Positions 16,649-24,558 of a stretch of DNA of 64,000 bases are shown piece after piece (the first letter of the stretch is position 1; each line of letters begins with the position of its first letter). The notes under the pieces were generated by a model, which worked only from the letters and a program-made list of their open reading frames with translations, searched no databases and had not been told where the DNA came from. Made by a program: the position numbers and the translations under genes. This DNA comes from Labilithrix luteola (GTDB lineage: Bacteria > Myxococcota_A > Polyangia > Polyangiales > Polyangiaceae): the NCBI RefSeq assembly GCF_001263205.1, contig NZ_CP012333.1, positions 3,945,001 through 4,009,000 on the forward strand, written 5' to 3'.

Positions 16649-17787
16649 ATCCCGTCGGAAGGCACCCCGACGACCTGGAGCTTACCCTTCAGGCGATTGC
16701 TCACCCAGAGGTTGTTCTTCGCGTCGACGATCACGGCCCCGACACCGTCGAGCGACTCCACGAGCTTCATGCCCTTCTCGGGACCGAGGATGAACACGGC
16801 ATCGTCGATCTCGTCGGCGACGAGTGCGGACTCGGCCCAGATGGTGACGCTGCGGCAAGCCGTGGCCGGTTGGCCGGTGCGCGGGTCGATGATGTGGTGG
16901 TAGCGCTTGTTGCCGATGACGTAGCTGCGTTCGTAGTCACCGGCGGTGCTGAAGGCGTGGTCGGCGAGGGGAAGCTTCGCGAAATACGAGCCCTCGGGGC
17001 CGCGCGGATCGCGAATACCGGCCTGCCAATCGGTGCCGTCTGCCTTCTTGCCTCGCGCGAAGAGATCGCCTCCGGCCTGGACGAAGAACGACGTGAGACC
17101 TGCCTGTTCGAGGACCTTCACCGCGCGATCGACCGCATAACCCTTGGCGATGCCGCCGAGGCCGATCTGCGTGCGCTCCTTGGCGAGCATCACCGTCTTC
17201 TTCGCTTCGTCGAGCTTGATGTTCTTGTAGCCGACGAAGGGAAGGCGCGCAGCGACGTCTTTGGCCGCGGGCGGATGCGGGTCGAGGTCTTCGTCGAACT
17301 TCCACAAACCGTGCAGCGTGTGGAAGGTGATGTCGAAGGTGCCCTCCGAGATCTCGCTCGCGTGGACCGACTCTTTGACGATGCCGAACGTCTCGTCGCC
17401 GACGGCCACGGCAGATTTGCCGGCGGCCGCGTTGATGCGCGAAATCTCGCTGTCGGGCTTCCACGTGGTCATCAGCGCCTCGACGCGACGGATCTCGGCG
17501 ATGGCGGCGTCGAACGCTTCGCGCGTCTTCGCGGCGGAGACCTTCTCGGTCGTGAACGCGGCGAACGCGAGATGCGTTCCCATCGCCATGCCCTCACCCT
17601 GGACGCGCTCGGGTACGAACGCTCGGGCTTCGGATGGGGCGCCCGCCTCGGGCGTGCTCTTCGGCACTGCCGGCAGTTGCGGTTCGACGCTGTCGGGCCC
17701 CTTGGCCGAAGGCACCGGCGTCTGATCGCGACACGCGACGAGCGCGAGAATGGCAGCAGCGGCTCCGAAGCGAAGGACCCCTCTCAT
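16645..17787 (-). CDS. apbE: FAD:protein FMN transferase, ApbE-like lipoprotein
   Basis: A 380-residue lipoprotein (hydrophobic leader, lipobox LVAC with Cys19). The ApbE signature appears in order: MAMGTHLAFA near residue 65, GGIAKGYAVDRA, QAGGDLFARG and HHIIDPRTG, followed by a Thr/Ala loop with EIDDAVFILG. ApbE attaches FMN from FAD to a Thr of exported flavoproteins such as Nqr/Rnf subunits and flavocytochromes, working in the periplasm with Mg2+. No obvious acceptor flavoprotein is encoded in this window. It is divergent from the M20 peptidase gene with about 100 bases between. Confidence 0.92.
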   Translation of the reverse strand: MRGVLRFGAAAAILALVACRDQTPVPSAKGPDSVEPQLPAVPKSTPEAGAPSEARAFVPERVQGEGMAMGTHLAFAAFTTEKVSAAKTREAFDAAIAEIRRVEALMTTWKPDSEISRINAAAGKSAVAVGDETFGIVKESVHASEISEGTFDITFHTLHGLWKFDEDLDPHPPAAKDVAARLPFVGYKNIKLDEAKKTVMLAKERTQIGLGGIAKGYAVDRAVKVLEQAGLTSFFVQAGGDLFARGKKADGTDWQAGIRDPRGPEGSYFAKLPLADHAFSTAGDYERSYVIGNKRYHHIIDPRTGQPATACRSVTIWAESALVADEIDDAVFILGPEKGMKLVESLDGVGAVIVDAKNNLWVSNRLKGKLQVVGVPSDGI

Positions 17788-17890
17788 GTACGCTTGCTGG
17801 TCATACCAAGGCCTCTCGAACAGCACTACTTCGGCGTCCAGGCTCGGCCTTGCCAGCCACCTGAGGCGCGTGTACCGACGGGAGGCACCC

Positions 17891-19069
17891 ATGCCCCTCT
17901 CCCTCGAGCTCTCCCAGGCCATCGACGCGGTAGTGGACCACGAAAAGCCTGCCCTCGCGCAGCTCTCGCGGAACATCCATCAGAACCCCGAGCTTCGTTT
18001 CGAGGAGCACAAGGCTGCCGCGTGGATCGCCGAGCTGTTGCGCAGTCGGGGGTTCGAGGTCGAGCAGGGGCTCGCGGGCATGTCGACGGCGCTCCGAGCA
18101 CGCAAGGGCAAGGCGAGCGGCCCGCGCGTTGCCATCCTCGGCGAATACGACGCGTTGCCGGAGATCGGCCATGCCTGCGGTCACAACCTGATCGCGGCGA
18201 GCGCCGTCGGGGCCTTCCTCGCCGTCGCGTCGGTTGCCGACCGTGTTGGTGGCGAAGTCGTGTTTCTCGGAACGCCCGCCGAAGAAGGCGGTGGGGGCAA
18301 GATCAAGATGATCGACGCCGGCCTCTTCGACGGGCTCGACGCCGCCATGATGTTCCACCCGTTCGATCGGAACATCCTCGCGCATCCGGCGCTCGCGAAT
18401 CTCTGGCTCGTGATGACGTTCCGCGGCTCGCCCGCCCATGCCGCTGCGGCTCCGCACGATGGCACCAGCGCGCTCACGGCGTGCATGGATACGTTCCGTC
18501 TCGTCGACGGTCAGCGCGTGCACTTCCGCGACGGTGTCCGCGTCCACGGATACGTCATCAACGGCGGGCAGGCGGTCAACATCATCCCGGAGCTCGCCGT
18601 CTGCGAGTTCAGCGTTCGCGCGCGTGACGTCGTCGAACTCGCGCGCGTGCGGGCCATCGTCGAGCGTTGCGCCAAGGGCGCAGCCATGGCGAGCGACGTG
18701 AGTGTCGAGATCGTTTTGCGTGAAGGTTATCGCGACATGCGCAACAACCTGGCCATGGCGCGACGCTTTGGAGCGCATCTCGCCGAGCTCGGCATCGAAG
18801 CTCGCGAAACGGACGACCGCGTGGGCGCGGGCAGCACCGACATGGGCGACGTCTCGCACGTCGTTCCGTCGATCCATCCGTGGCTCGCGATCGTCGACGA
18901 GAACGAAGCGCTCTGCCACCAGCATCGCTTCCAGGAGGCGGCGGGAAGCGAGCGTGGAATTCGCTCGGCGCTCGATGCGGCCAAGGCCATGGCGCGCACC
19001 GCTGTGGAGCTCCTCGGCGACGGTGCGCTCCGCGCGACGGTCAAAGAAGAGTGGCTCGCCCTGCGGTGA
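17891..19069 (+). CDS. M20-family amidohydrolase/peptidase
   Basis: A 392-residue zinc hydrolase of the M20D/AbgB-amidohydrolase type. Metal-site motifs are HACGHN (about residues 95-100), GTPAEEGGGGK with the catalytic and metal-bridging Glu pair, and HPFDR; the dimerisation lid sits between. These enzymes cut N-acyl amino acids or dipeptides such as aminobenzoyl-glutamate in the cytoplasm; the substrate here is not predictable. GGGAGG at 17880-17885 fixes the ATG at 17891. There is no signal peptide. Confidence 0.9.
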   Translation: MPLSLELSQAIDAVVDHEKPALAQLSRNIHQNPELRFEEHKAAAWIAELLRSRGFEVEQGLAGMSTALRARKGKASGPRVAILGEYDALPEIGHACGHNLIAASAVGAFLAVASVADRVGGEVVFLGTPAEEGGGGKIKMIDAGLFDGLDAAMMFHPFDRNILAHPALANLWLVMTFRGSPAHAAAAPHDGTSALTACMDTFRLVDGQRVHFRDGVRVHGYVINGGQAVNIIPELAVCEFSVRARDVVELARVRAIVERCAKGAAMASDVSVEIVLREGYRDMRNNLAMARRFGAHLAELGIEARETDDRVGAGSTDMGDVSHVVPSIHPWLAIVDENEALCHQHRFQEAAGSERGIRSALDAAKAMARTAVELLGDGALRATVKEEWLALR

Positions 19070-19192
19070 TCTTCTGCGCGACCTCGTGACGCGTCGGATG
19101 CGACGTGATTCTCTGGTCGCGTTGCGATTAATCGCCCGAGCCCGAGCAGGAACGGGCCTCGTACGCGCCCGTGGGATCGTTAGACTCCTGGA

Positions 19193-19837
19193 GTGCGTCG
19201 TTGGTTCGTGCCGCTCCTAGGTTCGATCGTCCTGCTGGGATGTGCCTCGTCTTCGGGCGATGCGCCGCGCGGCAGCGAGGATCATGGCGCGACCGAACCC
19301 GCGCCGGCGTCCCAGTCTCCCGTTAGGACGGAGCCCATCGCCGACGTCGACGCGTCGTTCGCACCCTCGTTACCGTCGACCTCCGACCCGCCGCTTCTGC
19401 AGGGGGACTTCGAGGCGCCGAGCGCCGCATGCGATGGTTGGCGTGGCGAGGGAACGCACACCCTTCGGTCGGTCCCTCCTCATAGCGGCGAATACGCATG
19501 CCGTGTCTGCACCACGAGTGATGCTCCGGACAGCGCCATCGAGAATCGAGCGGGTCTCGTTCCCGCTGGGCGCTATCAGCTCACGGCGTGGGTGAGGGCA
19601 CACCCGACGAGGCCGGCCCCCGAAGGCGCATCAGCGACGATCGAAGCGAGGACTGCGTCGGGAACGCGCGTCGTGACGGCGCCCATCGTCGTGGGGACCG
19701 ACTACGCCCAGATCACCGTCACGATCGATCTCGAGGCTCCGGCCGACGTGCTGCGCGTGCGCGTAGGCGCTCTCTCTCCGGCCAAGGCCGAGCAGTGCAT
19801 CCTGGTGGACGACGTCGTGCTCGAGCGCGTGCGCTGA
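19193..19837 (+). CDS. Lipoprotein with a carbohydrate-binding-like beta domain
   Basis: A 214-residue lipoprotein with GTG start, leader MRRWFVPLLGSIVLLGC and a good lipobox (LLGC, Cys17). After a Pro/Ser/Ala linker, a jelly-roll-like domain begins (about residue 65: LLQGDFEAPSAACDGWRGEG) and ends with CILVDDVVLERV. That pattern is typical of CBM4/9 or similar concanavalin-like domains. Ligand unknown. Its TGA abuts the TGA of the convergent membrane protein, the two together forming TGATCA. Confidence 0.75.
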   Translation: MRRWFVPLLGSIVLLGCASSSGDAPRGSEDHGATEPAPASQSPVRTEPIADVDASFAPSLPSTSDPPLLQGDFEAPSAACDGWRGEGTHTLRSVPPHSGEYACRVCTTSDAPDSAIENRAGLVPAGRYQLTAWVRAHPTRPAPEGASATIEARTASGTRVVTAPIVVGTDYAQITVTIDLEAPADVLRVRVGALSPAKAEQCILVDDVVLERVR

Positions 19838-20515
19838 TCACGCGGCGCGTTTGGCGCCGAGTCGTGTGATCGTACGGCCGCGTGCTCCACCGATACGCTC
19901 GAGGAGATCGGCGAGCTTCTTGCCGTCGCGCACCTTCGGGAGATGCTCGTAGGTTCCGTTCCACAGCTCGAGCATCACGTCGTCGTCTGCGATGACGAGG
20001 CGATCGATCTGCGCCCAGTTCCACTTTCGGATGCGCGGAACGCCCATCGGAAGCAGGTAGCGCGCTTCCACGCCGTCGCCGGTGACGATGACGCCGCGGA
20101 GGCTCGCGCGCACGACGGTGGCGAGGGCCGAGCAGAACACGATGATCGTGAGCGGAATCGAGCCGAAGGGGCGATGCCGATCGCCCTCGACGATCCACGT
20201 GAAGAGGCGCGAGTTGCTCGAACCGTTGTAAGCGAGCAACACGGCGCCGGCGAGGATGAGCGCGAAGCTCATGTAGAGCAGGGAGCCGATGCGCTGCGAG
20301 AGGGGCGGCCCGAAGGCGAAGCGCTCCGGCTTGTCCGGGCTGTACGCCATTTCGAAGCGGGCGACGGTACCGTTCACGTCGGTGATCGAGGGCCGATCCC
20401 CGTCGTCGGCAGTTTCGATCATCCCAGGGAGTTCGGGCGGCGACTGACTCACGACGGACCTCACGACCATTTCCACATCGACACGCCACCTGCGCTCGGG
20501 CTTGGCGCAGGTCAT
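19838..20515 (-). CDS. Two-helix membrane protein of unknown function
   Basis: A 225-residue protein with two transmembrane helices (about 78-98, SLLYMSFALILAGAVLLAY, and 120-140, SIPLTIIVFCSALATVV). A C-terminal cytoplasmic domain (GDGVEARYLLPMGVPRIRKW.. and YEHLPKVRDGKKLADLLERI) looks like a bacterial PH-type domain, a common pairing. No known function. The start could be 20515 or, further in, the ATG at 20470. It lies 18 bases downstream of the GAF/EI-like gene on the same strand, so the two may be co-transcribed. Confidence 0.65.
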   Translation of the reverse strand: MTCAKPERRWRVDVEMVVRSVVSQSPPELPGMIETADDGDRPSITDVNGTVARFEMAYSPDKPERFAFGPPLSQRIGSLLYMSFALILAGAVLLAYNGSSNSRLFTWIVEGDRHRPFGSIPLTIIVFCSALATVVRASLRGVIVTGDGVEARYLLPMGVPRIRKWNWAQIDRLVIADDDVMLELWNGTYEHLPKVRDGKKLADLLERIGGARGRTITRLGAKRAA

Positions 20516-20533
20516 CTCGATTTCGACGCTACG

Positions 20534-21877
20534 CTAGCGGTCCTCGTCGTTCTGCGCGAGGTCTCCGTGTGCGCGCTTGTACTCGCGCAGCGCGGCAACT
20601 TCGCTCTTCGAGGGGTTGATGACGAGCAGCCCGTGGTCGGCATCGAGCACGGTGACGTCGCCGTCGGAGGCCCAGCGGAAGAGCCCTTCGACGCCGACGA
20701 TGGCGGGCACGTCGAGCAAGCGCAGGAGTGCGCGCGTGCGCGGGCCGCTCGCGCGATCGGTCAGGGCCACACCGACGGGCTGCGCGCGCGCGGAGATGAG
20801 CAGATCGAACACACTGAGCGCGTCACCGACGAGCACCGCTTTGGAGGGGAGCTCGGCGCGCTTGTCGGCGGCGGCGAGCATGGAGATCGCGTCGCAGAGG
20901 TCTTCGATGTCACGCGCGCGCTCTTCGAGGAAGGGGTCGCGCGTGATCGAAGCGGCCGTGCGGGTGACCTCGCGCGCCACGCGATTGAGGGCGCCCGCGA
21001 TGCCGATGCCCTCGGCGACGAGCTCGTCGGCGCGCTCGCGGAAGCGCATGTCTTCGAGGATCTCGCCGTACGTCGAGAGGAAGGCCGCGTCGTTCCCGAG
21101 CTTGAGCACACGCGCGCGATCGAAAAGGGCGCGGATGGCCTTCTCGGCTACGTCGAAGGCACCTCGAACGAGGCGTCGCTCTTCGCGGGTATCGTGCTCC
21201 TCGCGGAGCTCCGTACGGTGACCGGCCGGACGGCGCAGCGCTGCGATGGCGCCGAGTGCACGCCCGGGAACGAAGGGCCGGCCCGTGAGCGTTACCTTTC
21301 GCGTGCCGCCGCCGGCTCGGCGCGCTGCAGCCGGGCGCTCCCGACGTGCGTCGATGAGCTCCGCATGGCGAATGCCTGCCGCGATGATGGCGCCGAGTGC
21401 CGCAAGCAGCTCGATGTCTCGTGCATCGAAGGCGTCCCAGCCCGGGCGTTGGATGACGAGCGCTCCGAGCGGCCCCGACTTTCCGCGAATCGGAACGGCC
21501 AGAAACACCGGGACCTGCTCTTCGCCGAGATCCTCGAAGTGCTTGTACGAGTGGTGAGCGGCCGCGTTCTCGCTCGAAACGGGCCTCAAGTACTCGACGG
21601 CTTCGCCCGTCATGCCCTCGCCGATCTGCAGGCGGACCTGCCCGATCGCCGTGTGAGCGAAGCCGATGTTGCCGCGCATCACGAGCTGATGCCCGTCGCC
21701 TTCCACGAGGTAGAGCGAGCACACCGGGACGTCGAAGATCGAGGCGATTCGACGCGGTGCCTCGTCGAGCAGGGTCACGAGGGGCATCGGCTTGGCCGCG
21801 AAGGCGACGAAGTCGAGGACGGCATCCAGCCGCTTGTTGCCGCGGCCATGGACTTTGGGCTTCGTCGCGGCGGGCAT
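20534..21877 (-). CDS. GAF-EI-like (PtsP-related) pseudoenzyme
   Basis: A 447-residue protein. The N-terminal half is a GAF domain (about 15-180), as in PtsP, the enzyme I of the nitrogen phosphotransferase system. A helical EI N-terminal-like region follows (about 210-340), then a phosphohistidine swivel-type segment. In enzyme I this has [21 protein letters not shown]; here the aligned stretch reads SGPRTRALLRLLDVPAIVG, so the phosphorylated His is Arg380. The C-terminal PEP-binding TIM barrel is absent. It cannot act as a PEP-dependent phosphotransferase; a sensory or HPr-binding regulatory role is inferred. The start at 21877 is divergent from the SCP2 gene. Confidence 0.8.
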   Translation of the reverse strand: MPAATKPKVHGRGNKRLDAVLDFVAFAAKPMPLVTLLDEAPRRIASIFDVPVCSLYLVEGDGHQLVMRGNIGFAHTAIGQVRLQIGEGMTGEAVEYLRPVSSENAAAHHSYKHFEDLGEEQVPVFLAVPIRGKSGPLGALVIQRPGWDAFDARDIELLAALGAIIAAGIRHAELIDARRERPAAARRAGGGTRKVTLTGRPFVPGRALGAIAALRRPAGHRTELREEHDTREERRLVRGAFDVAEKAIRALFDRARVLKLGNDAAFLSTYGEILEDMRFRERADELVAEGIGIAGALNRVAREVTRTAASITRDPFLEERARDIEDLCDAISMLAAADKRAELPSKAVLVGDALSVFDLLISARAQPVGVALTDRASGPRTRALLRLLDVPAIVGVEGLFRWASDGDVTVLDADHGLLVINPSKSEVAALREYKRAHGDLAQNDEDR

Positions 21878-22002
21878 CGCTGAAACGATGGTCGCGCAAG
21901 CCGTGGGACGTGTCGAGCGCCGGCGTGGCCGGGGAAATTCGTGCCGTCGCGGTTGCTGGCACTCTGGCAAGCGGCAGTGGGCAGCGTATAAAGGCAGCCG
22001 CA

Positions 22003-22431
22003 ATGGCATTCGACTTTCCCTCCCCCGAATGGGCGGCCGCCTACAAGGACGCCATCAACGCCAACCCCGAGTACAAGAAGGCCGGTAAAGACTGGACCCA
22101 CGGCGTCGTGGCGATGGTCGTGAAGGCCGAGCCCACCCTCGGGATCGCCGAAGACATGGCGATGTGGCTCGACGTCGATCAGGGCGTCTGCCGCGATTGC
22201 ACGCTGATGGTGGCACGTGAGGCGGAGGAGAAGGCGCCGTTCGTGATCGTCGCCAGCTATGCGCAGTGGAAGCAGGTCATCAAGAAGGAGATCGACCCCA
22301 CCAAGGCGCTCATGCAAGGCAAGCTCAAGCTCACCAAGGGCCACATGCCGACCATGGTGAAACACGTCAACGCGTCGAAGCAGCTCGTCGAGTCGACGTC
22401 GCTCGTCCCGACGAAGTTCCGCGGCGAGTGA
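22003..22431 (+). CDS. SCP2 sterol-carrier-like domain protein
   Basis: A 142-residue single SCP2-like domain: a helical start (FPSPEWAAAYKDAINANPEY), a beta-sheet middle and the C-terminal segment LMQGKLKLTKGHMPTMVKHV, where KLKLxG is typical of the fold. Such cytoplasmic proteins bind acyl-CoA or other lipids. Nearby acyl-CoA dehydrogenase and epimerase genes fit a lipid theme but are not adjacent. The ATG at 22003 is chosen because the domain begins directly after it. Confidence 0.8.
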   Translation: MAFDFPSPEWAAAYKDAINANPEYKKAGKDWTHGVVAMVVKAEPTLGIAEDMAMWLDVDQGVCRDCTLMVAREAEEKAPFVIVASYAQWKQVIKKEIDPTKALMQGKLKLTKGHMPTMVKHVNASKQLVESTSLVPTKFRGE

Positions 22432-22586
22432 ACTCGTACCGAGCAAGGCGACTTCGAGAAGTAACGACTTCGTCTTAGTCGCCTCGCTCGCCTCGCCTCG
22501 CTTGCCTTGCTCGCTCGCTCTTTCTGGGTCGAACTCCGACCCTTGGCCCTTGACCCGAACACCCGCGTCCTTCGATAGTAAACGCC

Positions 22587-23348
22587 ATGTCCAGCCCGAA
22601 CCCGCTCGTTCTCGTTGCCGACGATGAGCCCTCGATGCTCGAGCTCGTTGCACGTCACCTGCGTACGCTGAACGACCCGAAGGTCGAGGTGATCCAGGCT
22701 TCGGACGGCGAAGAGGCATGGGACCTCGCGCGCGAGCACCTCCCGGATCTCGTCGTCCTCGACGTGATGATGCCGGGGATGAGCGGTTGGGAAGTGTGCC
22801 GCAAGATCCGCGAAGACGTTGCGCTCGCGCACACGGGCGTCGTCATGCTGACGGGCATCGGCGAGAACTTGAACCAGATGACGAGCCCGCTTTACGGCGC
22901 GGACGCGTACATCGACAAGCCGTTCGAGTTCGAAGACTTCGACGACCGCATCCGCGAGACGCTTCGTGGTCGTGAGAAGCAGCGCGCGGGCGTCGTGCGG
23001 CCGGCCATCAACGGCACGGCAGGCGCGGCGAGGCCGGTCATCGAAGAGAGCCCTGCGTCGAAGACCAAGCCCGTGAAGGCGAAGTCTGCCAAGAAGAAGG
23101 CGGGCGCGAAGAAGGCAGCGCCGGCGAAGAAGGCTCCCGCAAAGAAGCCCGCCGCAAAGAAGACGGCAACCAAGAAGGTCGCCGCGAAGAAGGCTCCCGC
23201 GAAGAAGGCTCCCGCGAAGAAGACGGCAACCAAGAAGGTCGCCGCGAAGAAGGCTCCCGCGAAGAAGACGGCGACCAAGAAGGTCGCCGCGAAGAAGGCT
23301 CCCGCGAAGAAGCCCGCGAAAAAGGCCGGCGCGAAGAAGAAGCGCTGA
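22587..23348 (+). CDS. Receiver domain fused to a histone-H1-like Lys/Ala tail
   Basis: A 253-residue protein. Residues 5-130 form a complete receiver: acidic Asp12-Asp13, phosphoacceptor Asp59 (VVLDVMMPGMSG), the Thr in VVMLTGIG and Lys in IDKPF. From about 155 to the end the sequence is almost wholly Lys, Ala and Pro in repeats of KKAPAKK and ATKKVAAKK, like histone H1/HU tails and the H1-like proteins of myxobacteria. The tail should bind DNA or RNA without sequence specificity and could disorder or compact the nucleoid under phosphorylation control; this is inference. The partner kinase is not adjacent. Confidence 0.9.
   Translation: MSSPNPLVLVADDEPSMLELVARHLRTLNDPKVEVIQASDGEEAWDLAREHLPDLVVLDVMMPGMSGWEVCRKIREDVALAHTGVVMLTGIGENLNQMTSPLYGADAYIDKPFEFEDFDDRIRETLRGREKQRAGVVRPAINGTAGAARPVIEESPASKTKPVKAKSAKKKAGAKKAAPAKKAPAKKPAAKKTATKKVAAKKAPAKKAPAKKTATKKVAAKKAPAKKTATKKVAAKKAPAKKPAKKAGAKKKR
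23100..23330 (+). repeat. In-gene tandem repeats encoding the Lys/Ala tail
   Basis: Repeated 15- and 24-42-base units (AAGAAGGCTCCCGCGAAGAA and ACGGCAACCAAGAAGGTCGC) alternate through the 3' third of the receiver-tail gene. Copies are nearly identical in DNA, pointing to recent expansion by slippage or recombination, so tail length probably varies between strains. They keep the reading frame and have no spacers. Confidence 0.85.
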
Positions 23349-23355
23349 GCCGGGC

Positions 23356-24369
23356 CTAGGCCCTCGCGCGATTCGCGGCGCGAAAGTCTCCGCGAAACCA
23401 ATCCACCGCCCGCTCGATGGTCTCGTCGAGCGGGCGTGTTCGTATTCCGAGCTCGCGTTTGGCCTTGGCGTTCGAGAAGAACGCGCTCCGCTGCGTGTAG
23501 AGCATCGAGCGATACGTGGCCGTCGGCTCTTTGCCCGACACGCGGTCGGCCCACAGCTCCATGCCGAGCGCGACGCCGGCCACCATCGAGCCCGGAAGAC
23601 GGAGCCACGGCATCGGAACCTTGGCGATTCGTGTCACGCGCTCGAAGAGCTCCTTCAGCGTGACGTTGTCCGACCCCAGGATGTAGCGCTCGCCCGCGCG
23701 TCCGTGCGCTTCTGCGAGCAGGTGGCCTTCGGCGCAGTCGTCGACGTCGATCGTGCAAATGCCGCCAGGCCCGTAGCCCGGCACCTTTCGTTCGAGCAGC
23801 GAAAGCACGATCGCGCCCGTCGGCGTCGGAGCCACGTCGCCAGGGCCGAAAGGGAAGGCGGGATTGACGATCACGACGTCGAGGCCGCTCTCGGCAAAGC
23901 GCTTGGCCACCCGCTCGCTCTGCCACTTCGAGAGGATGTACGGGGTGGCGATGTCGAACAGGTCGAACGCCGTATCTTCGTCGGCCAACCCTTTCTCCAC
24001 GAGGCCCACCGCGGCGATCGAGCTCGTGTGCACGACGCGCTTCACGCGTGCTTTCTGAGCGGCGAGGAGTGTCGTGACCGTGCCCTCCACGTTCACGCGG
24101 TAGAGGAGCTCCGCGCGAGGGGCCCACGTTTTGTAGATGGCTGCGAGGTGGAAGAGTGTGCCCGCGTCTTCGAGAGCGCGACGCATGCCGCCTATGTCGT
24201 TCACGTCGCAGGTGACGCGCTCGACGGGAAGGCCCTCGAGGTTGTGCGTGTTCGCGCCGGGCTCCACGATGCACCGCACGTCGCGCTTCTGGCCGAGCAG
24301 CTTACGAACGACGGCGCTGCCGATGAAGCCCGTCGCTCCCGTCACGCAAACGCGGCCATCGTGTGCCAT
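23356..24369 (-). CDS. NAD-dependent epimerase/dehydratase (HpnA-like extended SDR)
   Basis: A 337-residue extended short-chain dehydrogenase. It shows the NAD-binding TGATGFIGSAVV (residues 9-20), NVEGT, HTSSIAAVG and the catalytic pair YILSK (Tyr-x3-Lys). The overall pattern (LFHLAAIYKTW, then NPAFPFGPGD) resembles hopanoid-associated sugar epimerase HpnA and dihydroflavonol-reductase-like enzymes. No hopanoid biosynthesis gene is in this window, so the substrate is open. The convergent receiver-tail gene ends eight bases away. Confidence 0.8.
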   Translation of the reverse strand: MAHDGRVCVTGATGFIGSAVVRKLLGQKRDVRCIVEPGANTHNLEGLPVERVTCDVNDIGGMRRALEDAGTLFHLAAIYKTWAPRAELLYRVNVEGTVTTLLAAQKARVKRVVHTSSIAAVGLVEKGLADEDTAFDLFDIATPYILSKWQSERVAKRFAESGLDVVIVNPAFPFGPGDVAPTPTGAIVLSLLERKVPGYGPGGICTIDVDDCAEGHLLAEAHGRAGERYILGSDNVTLKELFERVTRIAKVPMPWLRLPGSMVAGVALGMELWADRVSGKEPTATYRSMLYTQRSAFFSNAKAKRELGIRTRPLDETIERAVDWFRGDFRAANRARA

Positions 24370-24528
24370 GAGCTCTCACGATAGCTGCGTCGGGAGCGCT
24401 CGTGACCGATGGATCGAGGGCGGTCGTGCGCCGCGCACGTGCTGGCGCAGGAGGCCACCTCTTCGGTGCGCGGATCACACGCAAATGCCGCTTTTCGAGC
24501 CCGCTTTTGGCGCCCGCTCACCCTTGCA

Positions 24529-24551
24529 TTGTCAATTAGTTCGTGTACGAA
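24529..24551 (+). promoter_or_regulatory. Candidate -35 box and operator-like palindrome
   Basis: Just before the acyl-CoA dehydrogenase ATG (24559) lies TTCGTGTACGAA at 24540-24551, two perfect 5-base arms (TTCGT/ACGAA) around GT. TTGTCA at 24529-24534 could be a -35 box. The locally AT-rich stretch and palindrome resemble TetR-family operators that control fatty-acid genes. No regulator gene is adjacent; this is a suggestion only. Confidence 0.35.
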
Positions 24552-24558
24552 ATAACTC

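Noticed and set aside
16510..18627. A 705-residue open frame across apbE and the M20 gene
   Set aside because: It runs antisense to apbE and in another frame of the M20 gene, with no domain or leader.
19943..21883. A 646-residue open frame opposite the GAF/EI-like gene
   Set aside because: The other strand carries an alignable GAF and EI-like protein; this frame has only low-complexity charged sequence.
23100..23330. Repeats in the receiver-tail gene as a CRISPR or mobile element
   Set aside because: They keep a reading frame, encode a Lys/Ala tail and lack spacers or terminal inverted repeats.
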